Positions 33,064 through 43,994 of a DNA stretch of 64,000 nt are shown here, one piece after another. This DNA is from Avena insularis (lineage: Eukaryota > Streptophyta > Magnoliopsida > Poales > Poaceae). The stretch's first letter is position 1, and each line of letters opens with the position of its first letter. The stretch is taken from NCBI GenBank assembly GCA_023614405.1, contig CM042684.1:532998682-533062681 (forward strand), given 5' to 3'. Both the position numbers and the translations under genes were made by a program. Below the pieces are notes generated by a model. That model was not told the DNA's origin. It saw nothing but the letters and a program-made list of their open reading frames with translations, and did no database searches.

Positions 33064-34612
33064 TCATACGTTGCTAACGTATCTATAATTTTTGATGTTC
33101 CATGCTTGTTTTATATCTACTTTCTTATGTTTTGTCCACACTTTGGAGTACTTTTTATACACTTTTTGGACTAACCTATTAACAACATGCCACGGTGACA
33201 GCTGCCTGTTTTCTACTGTTTTTGGTTCCAAGAAAGTCAGAAAATGAATATTCTCGGAATTAGACGGGACAAAAGCCAAAATCAATATTTCACCGAGGGG
33301 GACACGGAGCCAGAATACGAGACGGAGAGGGGCCAGGGGCCGGCCACACCACCTGGCCGCGCGGCCAGGCCTAGCCCGCGCCAGGGGTGGTGTGGCCGCC
33401 TAGAGAACCCCCTCGGCCTCCCCTTTCGCCTATAATATGCCTCCGATACAGAAACCCTAAGTACCCGATCAAAATTCCACAAAAGAGTCTGTAGCCGCCA
33501 TCATCTCCATCCCTAGATCGGGAGGGATCTAAAGCTCTTCCCGACACCCTGCCAGAGGGGAGAATTCACCCTGGAGGCCTTCTTCATCACCATGCAAGCC
33601 TTCGGTGTGATGCGTGAGTAGTTCATCCCTGGACTACGGGTCCATGTAGTAGCTAGATGGTTGGTATTTCTCCTTTGTGCTACCATGTCTAGATCTTGTG
33701 AGCTCCGTTCATGATCAAGATCATCTATTTGTAATCCTACATGTTGTGTTTACAAGGATCTGATGGATATTGAGATGCTATTTTAGATTGCTTATTGATT
33801 CTATCATGTCTTTGTTATTTGTGATCTTGCATGCTCTCCGTTGTTAGTAGATATCTTGGTCGAGTAGATGCTAGCAACTCCATGAGGGGGTATTTATGCT
33901 CGATAGTGGGTTCATGCCTCTAGTAATCTGGTAAGTGACAGAAATATCTAAGGTACTAGATGTGTTGTTGCTACTAGGGAGAAAACAAAAATCCTTTGTT
34001 CATTGAACAATCGTATTGTTTACTTTATACGCAATGCGTAATGCAATTATCTGTTGCTTGCAACTTAATACTGGAGGGGGTTCGGATTGATAACCTGAAT
34101 ATGGATTATTAGTCATAGATGCAGTTGGATTACGGTCTATGTATAATGTTGTAATGCCCAATCAAATCTCATAGGAGTCAAGATGATTAGTATATGCATG
34201 TATGCTTTCTCGATGTTTGTCAATTGCCCCGCTGTAATTTGTTCACCCAACATGTCATCTATCTTAAGGAGAACCACCACTAGTGAACTATGGACCCCGG
34301 TCCTTTCTTTACCATCACTCTATAATTGTTTACTGTTTACTTTCTGCAAGCTTTTACTTTCTTCCACACAATAAGTTTAATCCTTTATTTTTAGCAAAAC
34401 CAGTGAGATTGAGAACCTCACTGTAAGTTGGGGGCAAAGTTCTGTGGTTGTGTTGTGCAGGATTCCAAGTTGGAAACAACACCTTGGAGGTGTTTCCTTG
34501 CTCCTACTGGTTCGATAACCTTGGTTTCATAACTGAGGAAAAACTTGTTGTTGTGCTCATCATACCTTCCTCTTGGGGTTCCCCAACGAGCTTCATATAT
34601 TTTGGGCCATCA
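33064..34612 (+). repeat. Athila-B 3' LTR
   Basis: Matches 27224-28780. The first bases are TCATACG instead of TGATACG, so the terminal TG is mutated. The inverted repeat lies at 33342-33353 and 33386-33397, TATA near 33429, GAAACCCTAAG at 33451-33461. Confidence 0.9.
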
Positions 34613-34617
34613 ACAAG

Positions 34618-36668
34618 CAGGAAGAATTTGACCTCCGAGCGTTTCTTTTCGTAACAATCATTGACAGGCCTGCTCTTAGTAACCTTTCAGGACAGACAAA
34701 CAAGGGATACAATGCATGCACGCACTGTTTAGATGAGACTGAAAGTATATATTTGCAGCATTGTAAGAAGAATGTTTACATGGGGCATCGTCGATTTATT
34801 TTGCCCAATCATCCCTTAAGAAATAGCGGCAAGCATTTCAATGGTCAGACATGTGACCAGCTGAAGCCTAAGGAACGTATTGGTGCTTATGTATTCGATA
34901 TGGTCAAGGATTTGGATCAAATAGTAATCTTTAGAAAGGGTTAGGGCGGACAATCTGTTCCAAAGGACGCTGACGGACACGCACCCATGTGGAAGAAAAA
35001 ATCTATATTTTGGGAGCTACCCTATTGGAAATGCCTAGAGGTCCGCTCTGCAATCGACGTGATGCATGTGACGAAGAATCTTTGCATGAACCTTCTAGGC
35101 TTCTTGGGCGTGTATGGGAAGACAAAAGATACACCAGAAGCATGTAAGGACCAGCAACATATGAAAGACCCAAAAGGCCTGCATCCAGAATGGTTTCTAG
35201 GTCATGCCAGCTACGCTCTTACCAAACAAGAGAAGGAAATCTTTTTTGAATGCCTGAGCAGTATCAAGGCCCCGTTTGGCTTCTCGTCGAATATAAAGGG
35301 AATAATAAATATGGCAGAGAAAAAGTTCCAAAACCTAAAGTCTCATGACTGCCACGTGATTATGACGCAATTGCTTCTGATTGCATTGAGGGGGCTTCTA
35401 CTAGATTATGTTCGAGTACCCATTGTTAAGCTATGTGCATTTCGCAATGCAATCTCTCAAAAGATAATCAATCCCGAAGATCTACCATGATTACAAAATG
35501 ATGTGGTCCAATGTCTTGTCAGTTTCGAGTTGGTGTTCCCACCATCCTTATTCAATATTATGATGCACCTCCTGGTTCACCTAGTCGAAGAGATTTCCAT
35601 TCTCGGTCATGTATTTCTTCAAATATGTTCCCCTTTGAGAGGTTCATGGGAGTCTTAAAGAAATATGTTTGTAACCGTGCTAGGCCTAAAGGAAGCATCT
35701 CCAAGGGCTATGGAACAGAGGAGGTCATTGAGTTTTGTGTTGACTTTGTTCCTGACCTTAAGGCGGTTGGTCTTCCTCAATCGCGGCATGAGGGGAGACT
35801 GAGTGGAAAAGGCACTCTAGGAAGGAAATCAATAATATGTAGGGACGAGCATTCTTACACTGAAGCACATTACATAGTTCTACAGAATTCTATCTTGACG
35901 GCTTCGTATATCGAGGAACACAAGCAAATTTTACGCTCCAACAACCCTGGGAAGCATGACGACTGGATTAGAGATGAACACATGAAGACTTTCGGGGGTT
36001 GGTTGCAACATCTCATAAAAGATAACACTCTTGGAGATGAGTTATACTTGTTGTCCAGGTCACCATCTTCGACTATATCGACTTTCCAAGGGTACGAGAT
36101 GAATGGGAATACATTTTACACGATCGCCCAGGATAAAAAGAGCACCAACCAAAATAGTGGTGTCCGGTTTGATGCAACGAACGACAATGGGTCCAAGACC
36201 ACATATTATGGTTACATAGAGGAGATATGGGAACTTGACTATAGACCTACTTTTAAGGTCCCCTTGTTTTGGTGCAAATGGATAAAGCTGATAGGAGGCG
36301 GGGTAAAGGTAGACGAGCAATACGAAATGACAACAGTTGATCTCAACAATCTTGCGTACTTAGACGAACCATTCATCCTAGCTAATGATGTGGCTCAGGT
36401 TTTCTATGTGACGGACATGTCTACCAAACCGAGAAAAATAAAAAATAAGCAACATAATACATCAGACGATGAGCCAAAGCACCACATAGTTCTTTTAGGG
36501 AAAAGAAACATCGTGGGACTGGAGGACAAGACAGACATGTCAGAAGATTTTGATAAGTTTCATGAAATTCTGCCCTTCGTAGTGAACACTGATCCAACAA
36601 CCTTGTTAATTAAAGAAAATGCTCCATGGTTACGGTGCAATCAGAAAGGGGAACACATGAAGAAATGA
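34618..36668 (+). pseudogene. CACTA TNP2 transposase, C-terminal part (with DUF4218/DUF4216-like regions)
   Basis: The frame continues as QEEFDLRAFLFVTIIDRPAL, then GYNACTHCLDET, the Cys motif of tnp2, and WELPYWKCLEVRSAIDVMH. Downstream, NMFPFERFMGVLKKYVCNRA fits a DUF4218-like region and YYGYIEEIWELDYRPTFKVP a DUF4216-like region, the normal order at the C terminus of plant CACTA transposases. Defects are TAG at 34942-34944, TGA at 35488-35490 and a frameshift near 35600. The frame ends with a stop at 36666-36668. Confidence 0.85.
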
Positions 36669-36766
36669 TGTGTAATATAATGTATTAAACATTTTATGTA
36701 ATTGTGTTCTGAAAACTCAGAAGAAAACATTTATGTAATGTATTGTTCCCGAGCATTCTGAACTAC

Positions 36767-36825
36767 GGCCAGCTTTAGGGAGATGCCGGAGGATCCAGTC
36801 CTCAAGCATCTCTCTAAAGATGGCC
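36767..36825. repeat. Hairpin with ~20-bp stem downstream of TNP2
   Basis: GGCCAGCTTTAGGGAGATGC (36767-36786) pairs with GCATCTCTCTAAAGATGGCC (36806-36825) with two mismatches and a 19-base loop. It lies about 100 bp after the transposase stop; it could be a terminator/3' processing structure or subterminal repeat. Confidence 0.7.
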
Positions 36826-36899
36826 ATAGAGGCATTCCCTAATATGGGAAATTAGTTAGAATAGAACAACATCTTCATATATAGTTCGGGAAAGTTGTA

Positions 36900-37077
36900 G
36901 AGAGACCAACACTAGTAGGAAACGATATATTAGTCATGTTTCCTAACTAGGACTACGGAATCAGGACTAAAGTCCCTCCTTTAGTCCCGCCAGTCCAGCC
37001 ACAAACCGGGACTAACACTCAAGATATTTATTATTATTAAAAAACTAGGACTAAGGAATCGGGTCTAAAGGCCCAGT
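36900..37077 (+). repeat. CACTA subterminal repeats with a TIR-like start
   Basis: CACTAGTAGGAAACG at about 36910 looks like a CACTA terminus and is followed by repeats with GGACTAAAG / CTTTAGTCC / CCGGGACTAA cores up to 37080. No matching inverted terminus is found downstream, except the different TIR at 43994. Confidence 0.5.
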
Positions 37078-37748
37078 TTATTCATACTCACATCTAGCCC
37101 TATAGTACACAGCTTTAGGGTCGTCTTCGTCTTCGTCATCATCGTCGTCATCATCATTGCTAGGTGCACGCGGCTGGATCCTAAGCCCAGCCATGGCATA
37201 TTCCAGGGGTACCTGCCACTCCAGCCTCGGATTCACGACGCACAAGGGAGGGGGCTCCTGGATGACGACGCCGTGTAGCCCGCGACCTTCACCATCCCCA
37301 CCCTTCTTGTGGCTTTGTGGAGGGTCAAAGTGCAGGCACCGTAGGTGAGGATGATCTCCCTGGGCGATGTAGCGCATCATGCCGATGATAGTCCGGTTCG
37401 CCCACCACAAGCGGAGGCCGGCTCGTTGTGGTTCACCAGGGGAGAGCCGTCTCCCTCATACCTGGCGAGTTCCCTTTCCTGCCGGTTAGCAAAGAAGGCA
37501 TTCCAGGTGTCGTAGTTGTCGGGATCCCAATGGGGATCCATCCGTTGCTCCATCGTGAGCTCGAGGTAGAAGTGGTTCGTGATGGCCGCCTGGCGTGCGG
37601 AACCTTGAGGCACTTGAGGGACAGGAACTCCTCCAACACTCAGCATCCAGTCAGCAGGCACCCGGTAGCCCGGTGGGCATGGGTAGCTGGAGGCGCACAG
37701 CGCCTCGGTCTCTTCGAGTGTGAGAATGGCCCAGTATGTGGTGTCCAT
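37078..37748 (-). pseudogene. Unrecognised minus-strand ORF inside the CACTA (possible captured gene)
   Basis: From ATG 37748 the minus strand encodes MDTTYWAILTLEETEALCAS, a DWMLSVGGVPVP segment and YLELTMEQRMDPHWDPDN; a frameshift near 37410 then leads into LWWANRTIIGMMRYIAQGDH, a Pro-rich stretch and a run of 7-8 Asp before the stop at 37078. I know of similar unnamed proteins in grass genomes but no functional domain. It is flanked on both sides by CACTA subterminal repeats and points against the transposase genes. It may be a captured host gene or a CACTA accessory gene; the frameshift suggests decay or a missed intron. Confidence 0.5.
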
Positions 37749-37859
37749 TGTTGAGAGAGGAAGGTGTGGATGTGAGGATAGCCATGGCGCAGTCGGGCCT
37801 AGATATAGAGGGAAAGGGCGGGAAAACATAGTGGGAACCGATGGGAAATGGCAGGAAAT

Positions 37860-38110
37860 ATCTTTAGTCCCGGTTAGTGGCTCCAACTAGGAGTAAAAGA
37901 CCCGGTTAGAGGAAAAGGGTAGGAAAGCATAGCGAAAAGCGGTGGGAAATGGCGGGAAATATCTTTAGTCCCGGTTAGTGGATCCAACTAGGACTAAAAG
38001 GCCCGGTGAGAGGAAAAGGGCGGGAAGCATAGCGGAAAGTGGTGGAAAATGGCAGGAAATATCTTTAGTCCTTGGTAGTGGCTCCAACTGGGACTATCAA
38101 AAAGAGTGTT
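37860..38110. repeat. CACTA subterminal repeat array
   Basis: Three copies of a ~95-bp unit (GGAAATATCTTTAGTCCCGG, then TTAGTGG-TCCAACTAGGA) start near 37850, 37955 and 38055. They form the upstream region of the minus-strand ORF. Confidence 0.75.
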
Positions 38111-38590
38111 GACATTATGTCGTGAGTGACACTATGTTGTTCCGCTTAATCTATAAATAGGCATCCTTGTGAAGCTATAGGGGTAGACGAATCGGGCCCC
38201 GGTCTAGGGTTTCGCCGGAGGACGACCACCAGAGCGTCGGAATTGCATGAAAACTTGCATGCATAAGTCCCTACCATATGTGTGTAAGTGTGGTGCAAGT
38301 TTGGTAGGTGGAATATGTATGTTTGTCAAATTCAAACACTTTTCATGTTGAAAGTTTTGTCAAATTCAGAAATATGAAAAAATAGGTGTTATGAATTTAA
38401 GAAGTTATAAATGTTTTTGAATTTAAAAAGTTACAAAAAAATAGTGAATGCACTTTGAAATGAGAATGGCACAATTTGATGCATGATATAAAGAGATATA
38501 TGGATGATATATTAAGATTCCTTATATTTTTCTGATGGTGCTATGAATTTCCAAAGTTATAAATGTTTTTTAATCTAAAAACATACAAAA
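38111..38590. other. AT-rich spacer, no gene seen
   Basis: Includes TATAAATAG at 38152-38160 followed by GGTCTAGGGTTTCGCCGG (38202-38219), a possible promoter remnant on the plus strand. No ORF of note follows it. Confidence 0.35.
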
Positions 38591-39020
38591 CACCATCTAG
38601 TCCTGGGTCTAAATAAGAACCGGGACTAAAGGTCTGGCAGCGCGCGAAAAACAGCGGAGGCCAAAAAATAGCCTCTAGTCCTGGGTCGTGGCATGACCCG
38701 AGACTAGAGGGGGGCCTTTAGTCCCGGGTCATGCCACGACCCAGGACTAAAGGGTCTTTAGTCCCGGGTCGTGGCATGACCCAGGACTAAAGGCCTACGA
38801 CATATAAACCGCCACGATCTCCTTCTTCCTGATCTATTCTCTCATTCTCTCTACGCGCATGAGGCGCCCATAAAGACAGACGCTGAATCTCACCTTGGCT
38901 GCCATTTGTCGCCGCCCGGCCGCCGCAAGCGCATGCACCACGCTCGACCGTCGCCGCACGTCGTCGCCGCCCCCGCCATCGTCTCCGGCGCCGTCGTCCT
39001 CCGTGCGGCCCTCCCCTAGT
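38591..39020 (+). promoter_or_regulatory. Hairpin-rich subterminal repeats and promoter of the Transposase_24 gene
   Basis: Repeats with CTAGTCCTGGGTC cores form a perfect 23-bp inverted repeat (38677-38699 with 38726-38748) and a further copy at 38760-38785. A TATA-like ACATATAAAC lies at 38800-38809, followed by a GC-rich leader (38870-39018) that resembles a 5' UTR. The order matches the TNP2 promoter at 508-640. Confidence 0.55.
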
Positions 39021-39838
39021 CCCCTATTAATTAGTGTAGTTATATATATAATTAGTAGTATATAATTAGTTAGTAGTATTAATTAGTGTAGTTATATAAT
39101 TAGTAGTATATAATTATTTAGTAGTAGTAATATAATTTAGTATATTAGCTAGTAGTAGTAATATAATTAGTAGTATATATTACATATAGTAGTATTATTA
39201 GGGTGTTTAGTAGTAGGAATTTTTGGGGGTTTAGTAGTAGTAGTAATATATATGTCTATTTTAGGGTGTTTAGTAGTAGTAGTAATATATAGGGTTTAGT
39301 AGTAGTAGGAATTATTATTAGTAGTAGTATTATTTTTTGGGGTTTAGTAGTAGTAGTAATATATATGTCTATTTTTTGGGGTTTAGTAGTAGTTAGGAAT
39401 TATTATGGTGTTTAGTAGTAGTAGTAATATATATGTCTATTTTAGGGTTTAGTGTAAATATGTCTATTTTGGGGTTGAGTAGTAGTAGTAATATATATGT
39501 CTATTTTTGGGGTTTAGTAGTAGTTAGAAATTATTATGGTGTTTAGTAGTAGTAATATATATATGTCTATTTTAGGGTTTAGTGTAAATATGTCTATTTT
39601 AGGGTTTAGTGTAAATATGTCTATTGTAGTAATATGTCTATTTTAGGGTTTATTGTAGAAATTTTAGGGTTTTATGGTTTATGTCTATTTTAGGGTTTAG
39701 TGTAAATATGTCTATTGTAGAAATAAATTTGTGGTAGAGTAATATGTCTATTTTAGGGTAGAGTAATATATTTGGTAGAGTAATATATTAATATGTCTAT
39801 TTTCTAACTTGTTTTACCTTTCTTTCTGGAATAGTTAA
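39021..39838. repeat. Low-complexity TAGTAG / TTTAGGGTTTAG tract
   Basis: About 800 bases made of TTAGTAGTAG, AATATATATGTCTATTT and TTTTAGGGTTTAG units in irregular order. It is probably an expanded intron between the leader and the first coding exon: a GT-rich start follows 39018 and TTTCTGGAATAG precedes the ATG at 39842. Confidence 0.6.
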
Positions 39839-39841
39839 GTG

Positions 39842-42046
39842 ATGGATCGTCGCACCGACGACGAACTTCTTGAGGGCATGATAAGAGGTGAAATTCCTCT
39901 TATTACCAGAGGTGAAGATGTTGTAGACGAGGGCATAATAATAGGTGAAGATGTTGTAAATGAGGACAAGATATCGTCATTTCTAAATCAATCCGGTGAT
40001 GGACATCAGCTAGAACTGATGGATGAAGGGCAAAAAACCACAATGATTGCCCCTCGACAACAAGCGGCGAGGTACATATATATATATATATATTAAGCCT
40101 CTTGTGATTAGATGCATTAATTGATCTGGATATATATATATAATCACTCTCTCTTCTTCTATTAGCCCTCCGGATTGACCAAATCGACAGTTAAAACGAA
40201 ACGAGGCCCGACCAAAAAATTGGATGGTAATCAAAGGTTTACCATTGACGTAATAGATGATACTGGAGAACCGATTGATCCAGAAAAGCACACCGAGATG
40301 TTTGTAAATCAATGCGGGGTGATTTTTAGGGTCAACCTCCCGATCACCATTCAAAACTAGAATAAGTCAAAGAAAAAAGGTGAAGAATTCACCAGTTATG
40401 TCACCGATGATGCCAAAGATGACCCTCGGCAGAAGCTCATAGCACATTTCATACTACCTCTAGAGTATGAAGAATTCGAGGCAGATGGTACTACCCCAAG
40501 GCCGGGTGGGCTTGAAAGAAGAGCGAAAGTCAAGGAGTGGGCTCTATAGAAGATGGGCGAACTATATCGAAACCACAAGAAAGTTTTATACGCGAAGTTT
40601 GTCGCGAAAAAGAAAACTCCAGACTTCAAAGGAGAATACGAGAAGTTGAGAGAATAGTGGCCTGATTTTGTAAAGTACAAGCTATCTTCTGTAGCCCAGG
40701 CAAAGTCAGAAAAGAATGCGATAAATGCTGCCAAAAAGAAATTCCACCATAAAATGGGGACATGTGGCTACAAGAGTGTCGTGCCTAAGTGAGAAAATAT
40801 GGAGGCCGACATGAGGACTAGAGGGATCATTCCCGGTACAGATGGATGGCCTGCGAGGTCAAAGCACTGGTGGTACGGGCACGGGGGAAAGTTGAACTTA
40901 GAAACAGGGGCGACAATTTTTCAAGGAAAAATTCTAACACCCTCTAATGCACTTGTTCAAGCAACGGCCGATGCTCAAGCGGGATTGTTTCGGCCTGACA
41001 GAGAGAACGACGAGCTGACACGTGCCCTCGGGAATCCTGAAAAAGGTGGACGAACACGAGGCAAAGGCACCGGTGTTACGTGGAAGAAAGGGTTTCCCCA
41101 GTATGATGACAGTTACAGAAGTCGTAAGAGAAAGAAGGACCGGGAGGCAGACCGGATCGAGAAGATAGAAGAGGACCTAGCTGGGATGAAGAAGCTGGTG
41201 GAAGCAATTAGCCAAAAGACATCTCAGCCGCAAGATGATGGTCCTGCAATGGATCATAGCCAGTGGCGAAGCAGTGTGGCTTCCATGGAGGTACATGCTG
41301 ATGATCAAACACTGCTGGATGATGCACCGGCGCCTCGCTACCTCGTGGACGATGTCAGAGAGATGACACAATGTGAGTTGCATCAGCCAATGAACAACCT
41401 GTACTTCAAGGTGGCGATCGGCACCGCTTTACCTTGTCTACCTGGAGCACTCCACCATTCACTTCCGATTCCACCTGGCTATGCTTGTGTCTTGGTGGAT
41501 GACCTAGTGGAGGATTTTACGGACCTAGAGATTGACATCGCTACACCTGGAGGACTTAGGAAACTGGGAGATGTCAAGCGCCACATCATTCTATGGAAGA
41601 AGAAGTACATCAAGTTTCTAGGCTCGGTGTCAAGGCCACCGACTCCGAGGAATCCAAGTCCACCATCCCTCGATGAGAGGGATGTCGATCATCAACCTTC
41701 AAGTCCTCCATCCCTCGATGAAAGGGTTGTCAATCGCCGCAGTGTGAGTACATCTCGATCTCCACCTCCGCCTCCGCCTCCACCCCCGACTAAAAAATGG
41801 ATGGCGGTCGTCCCTCACTCGCGCCCCACTCAGAAGAAAGGTCATAGTACGTCGAAGATAGTCGACATCCCGCCGGCTCTTCCGAAGAGACCTTATGACA
41901 TGACTGATGAGGAAAACAACGCGATATCGGCTGCCCAAACTCAGGCTTTTTTTGCACCAAAAAAGCCCGAGCCAAAGCCGGTATTTACTGAAAAAACAAA
42001 AAGTGGGCTAAGTCCTTTCTTGAGCAACCATCCCAAGTACCGTTGA
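39842..42046 (+). pseudogene. CACTA second gene, Transposase_24-type (Ptta/En/Spm) protein
   Basis: ATG 39842 begins a first exon ending near 40071 (GT) and resuming at about 40166 after CTATTAG. The Transposase_24-like core is clear: KKKFHHKMGTCGYKSVVPK, then MEADMRTRGIIPGTDGWPA, and HWWYGHGGKLNLETG (40735-40920). It is followed by a basic KKD/RSRKRKK region, a conserved domain of unknown function (LYFKVAIGTALPCLPGAL, IPPGYACVLVDD) and a Pro-rich tail. In-frame stops near 40358, 40547, 40656 and 40791 can each arise by a single C-to-T or G-to-A change. Presumed DNA-binding accessory protein of the transposon; dead copy. Confidence 0.75.
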
Positions 42047-42121
42047 ATCTGAAATCAGACTATGACCGCGAAATTATTAAGCAAGCAAAGTAGAAAAATA
42101 ACAAGTGAAAAAAGTGGAAAA

Positions 42122-43485
42122 TAAGTTGTCCAACTCGGACAACAGAAGATTCAGTCATTCCCCCCGCTCAAAGTGATTTCAGATACCGACAAGGCCTTCA
42201 GAGCCGAAATGGATAAGGACATGCAAATAATGGACCCCAGAGCCAGGTCTGTCGCTGCACTACTGGGCATCACTATAGCGACGGCCAAAGAACTTGCTAT
42301 GGCAGCAGGTATGTCTCTTGGTCAATTCTTAGACTATGAAGATACGCCAGTGGGTCAGGTAGTACGACAATATGTTAAAGGGGAACCTCTAGTCAGTCAT
42401 GAGGAGCTCGCGCGTCTACCAACACATATGCGAAATCTACATAATTGGTACACTGCGCAAACAGAGAAAAGGCACCAGAAAGAATGGTTTTCGGTGACCG
42501 TTAGAAAGGAGCATCACTTCAAAGAGTACTCGATACAGGTTCAAATGACCGAACTATTTCAGTTATACAATCAGCACGCCCTTGACAAATCTATCCTCGG
42601 TTGCTATTGTCTGTAAGTGATTTATTTCTGTAATTAAGTCTTTAGATCAGCTAGTTCATTTCATGTAATATATCATCCTGACTATATATCCTTTTGTACG
42701 GTATTATATTCTGCAGAATGAAGATGCTTGAATGCAAAAGAGCAAAAGTATATGACGATTGGGTTTATTGACCCATATATCGTTAATGAATATACGTTAC
42801 ACAATCACCCCAATGACATGGAGGATGACCTGTACACTTTTTTAATCGAGCAAAATTTCGTCAAGCACATACTATTTCCTTACAACTTCAAGTGAGTATT
42901 TCTGTCTTGTACACATTCTTTTTTAAGTGTAATTGATGAGTTATGCATGTATGCTTATGTAAACGTCCACAGGTTCCATTGGATCTTGCTAAACATTCAA
43001 GTTGACAAGTCCCTAGTTGAAGTCCACGACTCATTAAGTTAGGACCAAGAGCAGTGGCGCGACATGAAAGCAATGCTCCATAAGTAATTTCAAGCATTAT
43101 TGCATTATATCAGCCTCTTTCGTTCATTTTCTGATATCAAGTAACTAATAACTCCTCTATTCATTTTCTTTGCTGAGCAGGTGTTGGAAACGGTTCAGAC
43201 AGAAAAGATGATCCATTCAAAGATGAGCTAACTTATAAAATGGTGAAGAGCTTGCAGCAGCCACCGAGGACTCAATTACGTGGATTCTACGTCTGCGAGT
43301 ACATTCGCGAGTTGACCAATGAGCGGAATGTTGGTTCACATTATATTCACGGTTTGTAGGAGAATCTAGAGACATAACTGCACGCACGAGCAATTCAAGA
43401 GGAACTGGCGGGATTTCTGATGAAGGAGGTCATTGATATAAATGGAGAACATTATACGGACGACGAGGAACTCTATATGCCTTAG
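42122..43485 (+). pseudogene. Ulp1/C48-type cysteine protease remnant of the CACTA second gene
   Basis: Four exon-like pieces with GT/AG borders follow the Transposase_24 gene. The first (to 42615) gives MDPRARSVAALLGITIA and ARLPTHMRNLHNWY. The second has IGFIDPYIVNEYTLHNH. The third carries FHWILLNIQ, with the likely catalytic His, and EVHDSLS, with the Asp. The fourth has the QPPRTQLRGFYVCEYIRE block. In C48 peptidases the residue before G in this block is the catalytic Cys; here it is Arg (CGT, 43279-43281). Stops and frameshifts near 42765, 43040, 43210 and 43359. Ulp1-like domains are known passengers in plant CACTA and Mutator elements. Confidence 0.65.
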
Positions 43486-43779
43486 TGATCTCCATGTAGT
43501 TGATATGATATATCATCAATGACCATGTAATTTCAAATATTTCCTTCCTTTTAAATATGATCGAATATTGTATATATGCATGTATGCTCGCAAGAGATCG
43601 AATATTACTTATATATATGCATCAAGATGTATTGTGTATGTAGTAGCATAAAATAAGTGTACGAAATATTTTTGTAATTATAGTGAAACACAAATCGAAA
43701 AAAAGAACAAAATGGAAAAAACAAAATGAAAACACAGAATCTCTGCCGCGGCGGAGAAACACACGAATCTCTGCCGCGG

Positions 43780-43994
43780 CAGGAACCAGTATAGTCCCGG
43801 GTGGTGTTACGACCTAGGACTAGAGGGGTTCCGCCCCCAGCCGCGCGGAACTGCCACGTGGTGGACTCTAGTCCCGGGCCGTAGCAAACCGGGACTAGAG
43901 ATAGGGGCCTCTAGTCCCGATCGGCAGTCCCGGGTCGAAAATCGGGACTAGAGCCAATTTCGGACCGGGACTAGAGGCCCTTTTTCCACCAGTG
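43780..43994. repeat. CACTA 3' subterminal repeats and terminal inverted repeat
   Basis: Many AGTCCCGGG/CCGGGACTAGAG units in both orientations (43795-43980) end in CCCTTTTTCCACCAGTG at 43994, the reverse complement of a CACTGGTGGAAAAAGGG terminus. TGT follows and may be the 3-bp target duplication. Confidence 0.9.

Larger units (their letters stand above)
27224..34612 (+). mobile_element. Non-autonomous Athila-related LTR retrotransposon (Athila-B)
   Basis: LTRs at 27224-28780 and 33064-34612 flank a 4.3-kb interior with one ORF and no protease, RT or integrase. Target duplications ACAAG lie at 27219-27223 and 34613-34617. The PBS region (GCGCCGTTGCCGGGG, about 28795-28810) is of Athila type, and the polypurine tract is AACTTGGGGATG (33051-33062). 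The ORF start and the 3' interior resemble Athila-A, so Athila-like enzymes probably mobilised it in trans. Confidence 0.9.
508..43994 (+). mobile_element. CACTA (En/Spm) DNA transposon, nested and decayed
   Basis: The body of the window is one CACTA element, or two closely associated ones, interrupted by later insertions. Supporting parts are subterminal repeats with the GGGACTA core at 520-610, 36960-37080, 37860-38100, 38590-38790 and 43790-43994; a TNP2-type transposase in three pieces; a Transposase_24-type gene; and a 3' terminus ending CCACCAGTG at 43994, the reverse complement of a typical CACTGGTGG start. The 5' terminus is not seen; the sequence left of 508 belongs to an inserted LTR. 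A candidate 5' TIR (CACTAGTAGGAAACG) at about 36910 would allow a second CACTA unit in 36.9-44 kb. Genes carry several stops and frameshifts, so the element looks inactive. Confidence 0.85.

Noticed and set aside
39021..39838. Interstitial telomere array, because of TTTAGGG units
   Set aside because: The units are isolated and separated by TAGTAG and ATATGTCTATTT; there is no (TTTAGGG)n array.
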